Source: Agromyces cavernae (GTDB lineage: Bacteria; Actinomycetota; Actinomycetes; Actinomycetales; Microbacteriaceae). Taken from it: a stretch of 64,000 nucleotides of DNA. Positions 61,745 through 64,000 of this stretch are shown piece by piece. Within the stretch, counting starts at the first letter, position 1. The number at the start of each line of letters is the position of its first letter. Under the pieces are notes generated by a model. It searched no databases. It was not told the origin of the DNA and worked only from the letters and a program-made list of their open reading frames with translations. The DNA is taken from positions 310,001-374,000 of the forward strand of contig NZ_JAJNMP010000002.1 in assembly GCF_021044935.1 (NCBI RefSeq), read 5' to 3'. A program made the position numbers and the translations under genes.

Positions 61745-62932
61745 TCAGCGGGCGAGCACGCGCTCGTAGACCTCGATCGTGCGCGCCGCGATCGCGTCCC
61801 ACGCGAAGTGCGTCTCGGCGCGTCGCCGGCCCGCTCGCCCCATGGCGCGGGCCCGCTCGGGGTCGCCGACGACCGCGGCGAGCGCGTCGGCGAGGTCGCG
61901 CACGAAACGGTCGGGGTCGAGTGGTGTTCCGGTGCCGTCGTCGGCCTGGTCGATCGGCACGAGCACGCCGGTGACGCCGTCGTCGACGACCTCGGGGATG
62001 CCGCCGGTGGCGGTGCCGACGACGGGTGCGCCGCACGCCATCGCCTCGAGGTTCACGATGCCGAGCGGTTCGTAGACCGACGGGCACACGAAGGCCGTCG
62101 CCGCCGTGAGCAGCGCGGTGAGTTCGGGTCGAGGCAGATGACGGTCGATCCACACGACGCCGTCGCGTTCGGTGCGCAGCACCTCGACGAGCCCGGTGAC
62201 CTCGGCCATGATCTCGTCGGTGTCGGGCGCCCCCGCGCAGAGCACGAGCTGCACCTCAGGTGGCAGCAACCGCGCCGCGCGCAACAGGTAGGGCAGCCCC
62301 TTCTGGCGCGTGATGCGGCCCACGAACACGATCGAGGGGCGGTCGGGATCGACACCGAGGCTCCGCACCGCATCGGGGTCGTCGTTCGGGGCCCAGTCGG
62401 TGAGGTCGATGCCGTTGTAGACGACCTCGACCCGTTCGGGATCGATCTGCGGATACGAGCGCAGGATGTCCCGACGCATGCCCGCGCTCACGGCGATGAC
62501 CGCGTCAGCGTCGTCGAAGGCGCTTCGCTCGACCCACGACGAGAGTCGGTACCCGCCGCCGAGCTGTTCGGCCTTCCACGGCCGCAGGGGCTCGAGGCTG
62601 TGCGCGGTGACGACGTGCGGCATACCGTGCAGGCGCTTCGCGGTGAATCCGGCGAAGTTCGCGTACCAGGTGTGCGAGTGCACGACATCGGCGCCGGCCG
62701 TGTCGCCCGCGATGAGCAGGTCGACGCCCATCGTCGCGAGCGCGGCGTTCGCTCCACCGAACTCCACCGGGGTCGGATAGGCGGTCGTTCCCGCCTCGTC
62801 ACGGGGTGCTCCGAAGCATCGCACCCGCACGTCGATGTCGCGGCGCAGCGCCCGCACGAGTTCGGCCGCATGCACCCCTGCGCCCCCGTAGACCTCAGGC
62901 GGATACTCGCGGGTGAGGAGGTCGATGCGCAT
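61745..62932 (-). CDS. glgA: Glycogen synthase / maltose-1-phosphate synthase (actinobacterial GlgA/GlgM)
   Basis: A 395-residue GT4 enzyme. It starts with the synthase signature (LLTREYPPEVYGGAGVHAAEL), has a KGL-like motif QKGLPYLLRAARLL, and the E-x7-E motif in PSVYEPLGIVNLEAMACGAPVV. In Actinobacteria this protein uses ADP-glucose to make glycogen or maltose-1-phosphate. It is divergent from glgC, which makes ADP-glucose. The ATG is 6 bases after TAGCGT (leaderless). Confidence 0.93.
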   Translation of the reverse strand: MRIDLLTREYPPEVYGGAGVHAAELVRALRRDIDVRVRCFGAPRDEAGTTAYPTPVEFGGANAALATMGVDLLIAGDTAGADVVHSHTWYANFAGFTAKRLHGMPHVVTAHSLEPLRPWKAEQLGGGYRLSSWVERSAFDDADAVIAVSAGMRRDILRSYPQIDPERVEVVYNGIDLTDWAPNDDPDAVRSLGVDPDRPSIVFVGRITRQKGLPYLLRAARLLPPEVQLVLCAGAPDTDEIMAEVTGLVEVLRTERDGVVWIDRHLPRPELTALLTAATAFVCPSVYEPLGIVNLEAMACGAPVVGTATGGIPEVVDDGVTGVLVPIDQADDGTGTPLDPDRFVRDLADALAAVVGDPERARAMGRAGRRRAETHFAWDAIAARTIEVYERVLAR

Positions 62933-62938
62933 ACGGCA

Positions 62939-62944
62939 ACGCTA
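62939..62944 (-). promoter_or_regulatory. -10 box (TAGCGT) for glgA
   Basis: TAGCGT lies 6 bases before the glgA ATG. The glgC box lies 57 bases away and reads outward, so one short region drives both. Confidence 0.55.
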
Positions 62945-63001
62945 GCGCAGGGGCATCCGACATGGACCGTCTTCGAAAGCCGGAAACGCGGGGCTCGTGG
63001 G

Positions 63002-63007
63002 TAGGGT
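63002..63007 (+). promoter_or_regulatory. -10 box (TAGGGT) for glgC
   Basis: TAGGGT lies 6 bases before the glgC ATG, again leaderless. Confidence 0.55.
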
Positions 63008-63013
63008 TGGGGC

Positions 63014-64000
63014 ATGATGACGCGCAAGGTATTCGGCATCGTCCTCGCGGGCGGCGAGGGCAAGCGACTCATGCCCCTCACCGAAGACCGCGCCAAGCCC
63101 GCCGTGCCCTTCGGCGGGCAGTATCGTCTCATCGACTTCGCGCTCTCGAACCTGCTGAACTCGGGACTGCGCCAGATCGTCGTGCTCACCCAGTACAAGT
63201 CGCACAGCCTCGACCGGCACGTCTCGCAGACGTGGCGCATGGACGGCATGCTCGGCTCGTACGTGGCGTCGGTGCCCGCGCAGCAGCGTCTCGGCAAGCG
63301 CTGGTTCTCGGGCTCGGCCGACGCGATCCTTCAGAGCCTCAACCTCATCTACGACGAGCAGCCCGACATCATCGTCGTCGTCGGCGCCGACCACGTCTAT
63401 CGCATGGACTTCAGCCAGATGATCCAGGCGCACATCGATTCGGGCGCCGCAGCCACCGTCGCCGCGATCCGCCAGCCCATCGCGCTCGCCGACCAGTTCG
63501 GCGTCATCGAGGTCGACGCGAAGGATCCGACACGCATCCACCAGTTCCTCGAGAAGCCGAAAGACCCGGTCGGCCTGCCCGACTCCCCCCACGAGGTGCT
63601 CGCTTCGATGGGCAACTACGTCTTCGACGCCGACGCACTCATCGAGGCGGTGCTGCGCGACGGTGAGCGCACGGACTCGAGCCACGACATGGGCGGCGAC
63701 ATCATCCCCGCGTTCGTGGCCGACGGCAAGGCCGGCGTGTACGACCTGCAGAACAACGACGTGCCCGGCTCGACCGATCGCGACCGCTACTACTGGCGCG
63801 ATGTGGGAACGATCGACTCCTTCTTCGAGGCGCATCAGGACCTCATCTCGGTGCTGCCGGTCTTCAACCTCTACAACCGCGAGTGGCCGATCTTCAGCCA
63901 GCAGTTGAACTCCCCGCCCGCGAAGTTCACCCGTGATGCGCGCGGCTCGCTCGGAACGGTCATCGACTCGATCGTCTCGCTCGGCTCGGTCATCTCGGGC
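63014..64000 (+). CDS. glgC: Glucose-1-phosphate adenylyltransferase (C-terminus beyond window)
   Basis: The first 329 residues of GlgC, open to the right edge. The nucleotidyltransferase motif is [26 protein letters not shown], followed by the DHVYRMD region and [12 protein letters not shown]. It makes ADP-glucose from glucose-1-phosphate and ATP, feeding glgA. The C-terminal left-handed beta-helix begins near residue 300 and continues outside the window. The ATG at 63014 is directly followed by a second ATG at 63017. Confidence 0.96.
   Translation, partial: MMTRKVFGIVLAGGEGKRLMPLTEDRAKPAVPFGGQYRLIDFALSNLLNSGLRQIVVLTQYKSHSLDRHVSQTWRMDGMLGSYVASVPAQQRLGKRWFSGSADAILQSLNLIYDEQPDIIVVVGADHVYRMDFSQMIQAHIDSGAAATVAAIRQPIALADQFGVIEVDAKDPTRIHQFLEKPKDPVGLPDSPHEVLASMGNYVFDADALIEAVLRDGERTDSSHDMGGDIIPAFVADGKAGVYDLQNNDVPGSTDRDRYYWRDVGTIDSFFEAHQDLISVLPVFNLYNREWPIFSQQLNSPPAKFTRDARGSLGTVIDSIVSLGSVISG

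Overview
The window is a gene-dense, very GC-rich chromosomal segment of an actinobacterium. RbpA, the PafB/PafC pair, an actinobacterial GlgA/GlgC pair, a mycothiol-type MDMPI protein, a tRNA-Leu without encoded CCA, a zinc-free L31 and an actinobacterial LexA box all point to Actinomycetota. Gene order and style suggest Microbacteriaceae (an Agromyces-like genus), which is an inference. No prophage, insertion sequence, CRISPR array or rRNA is visible, and no stretch over 300 bases lacks a gene.

Layout. 1-2.9 kb: glycerol/dihydroxyacetone use (truncated aquaglyceroporin, divergent from dhaK-dhaL-dhaM). 2.9-9.4 kb: SDR, two small hypothetical genes, a hydrolase operon with a divergent HTH regulator and a dense operator region, and an MDMPI-type enzyme. 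9.6-11.8 kb: XRE-cupin regulator divergent from agmatinase, and a YdeI-like protein. 11.9-15.5 kb: short UvrA-like ATPase divergent from an ArsR-SRPBCC pair. 15.6-19.9 kb: HdeD-like protein, SDR with an altered active site, NfeD-SPFH-GDPD, and rbpA. 19.9-29.8 kb (minus strand): HAD-trmI-FKBP-pafB-pafC-tatA-tatC-helY-lnt. 29.9-34.0 kb: PAC2 protein, uppP, M20 peptidase, tRNA-Leu, SRAP protein. 34.1-36.8 kb: LuxR-SRPBCC-SnoaL operon. 36.9-42.7 kb: SOS-controlled imuA'-imuB-dnaE2 mutasome. 42.8-51.2 kb: MBL protein, Gmad2 lipoprotein, MFS transporter, DUF3097, rubrerythrin-VIT1, Lrp divergent from a Cys/Met PLP enzyme, and flavohaemoglobin. 51.3-64 kb: helicase, SGNH esterase, D,D-carboxypeptidase, TrmH, sirtuin, glycosyltransferase, hydrolase, exonuclease, GNAT, rpmE2, ABC ATPase, and divergent glgA/glgC (cut by the right edge).

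Themes. DNA-damage genes are prominent: PafB/PafC, the mutasome with a perfect LexA box, a UvrA-like ATPase, SRAP/YedK and several helicases or nucleases. The LexA box lies between the mutasome and a divergent LuxR operon of unknown function. Several divergent gene pairs have clear inverted repeats between them. Many genes appear to be transcribed leaderless, with a TANNNT box 6-8 bases before the start codon. A heptamer, GGATGYC/GRCATCC, recurs far more often than base composition predicts.
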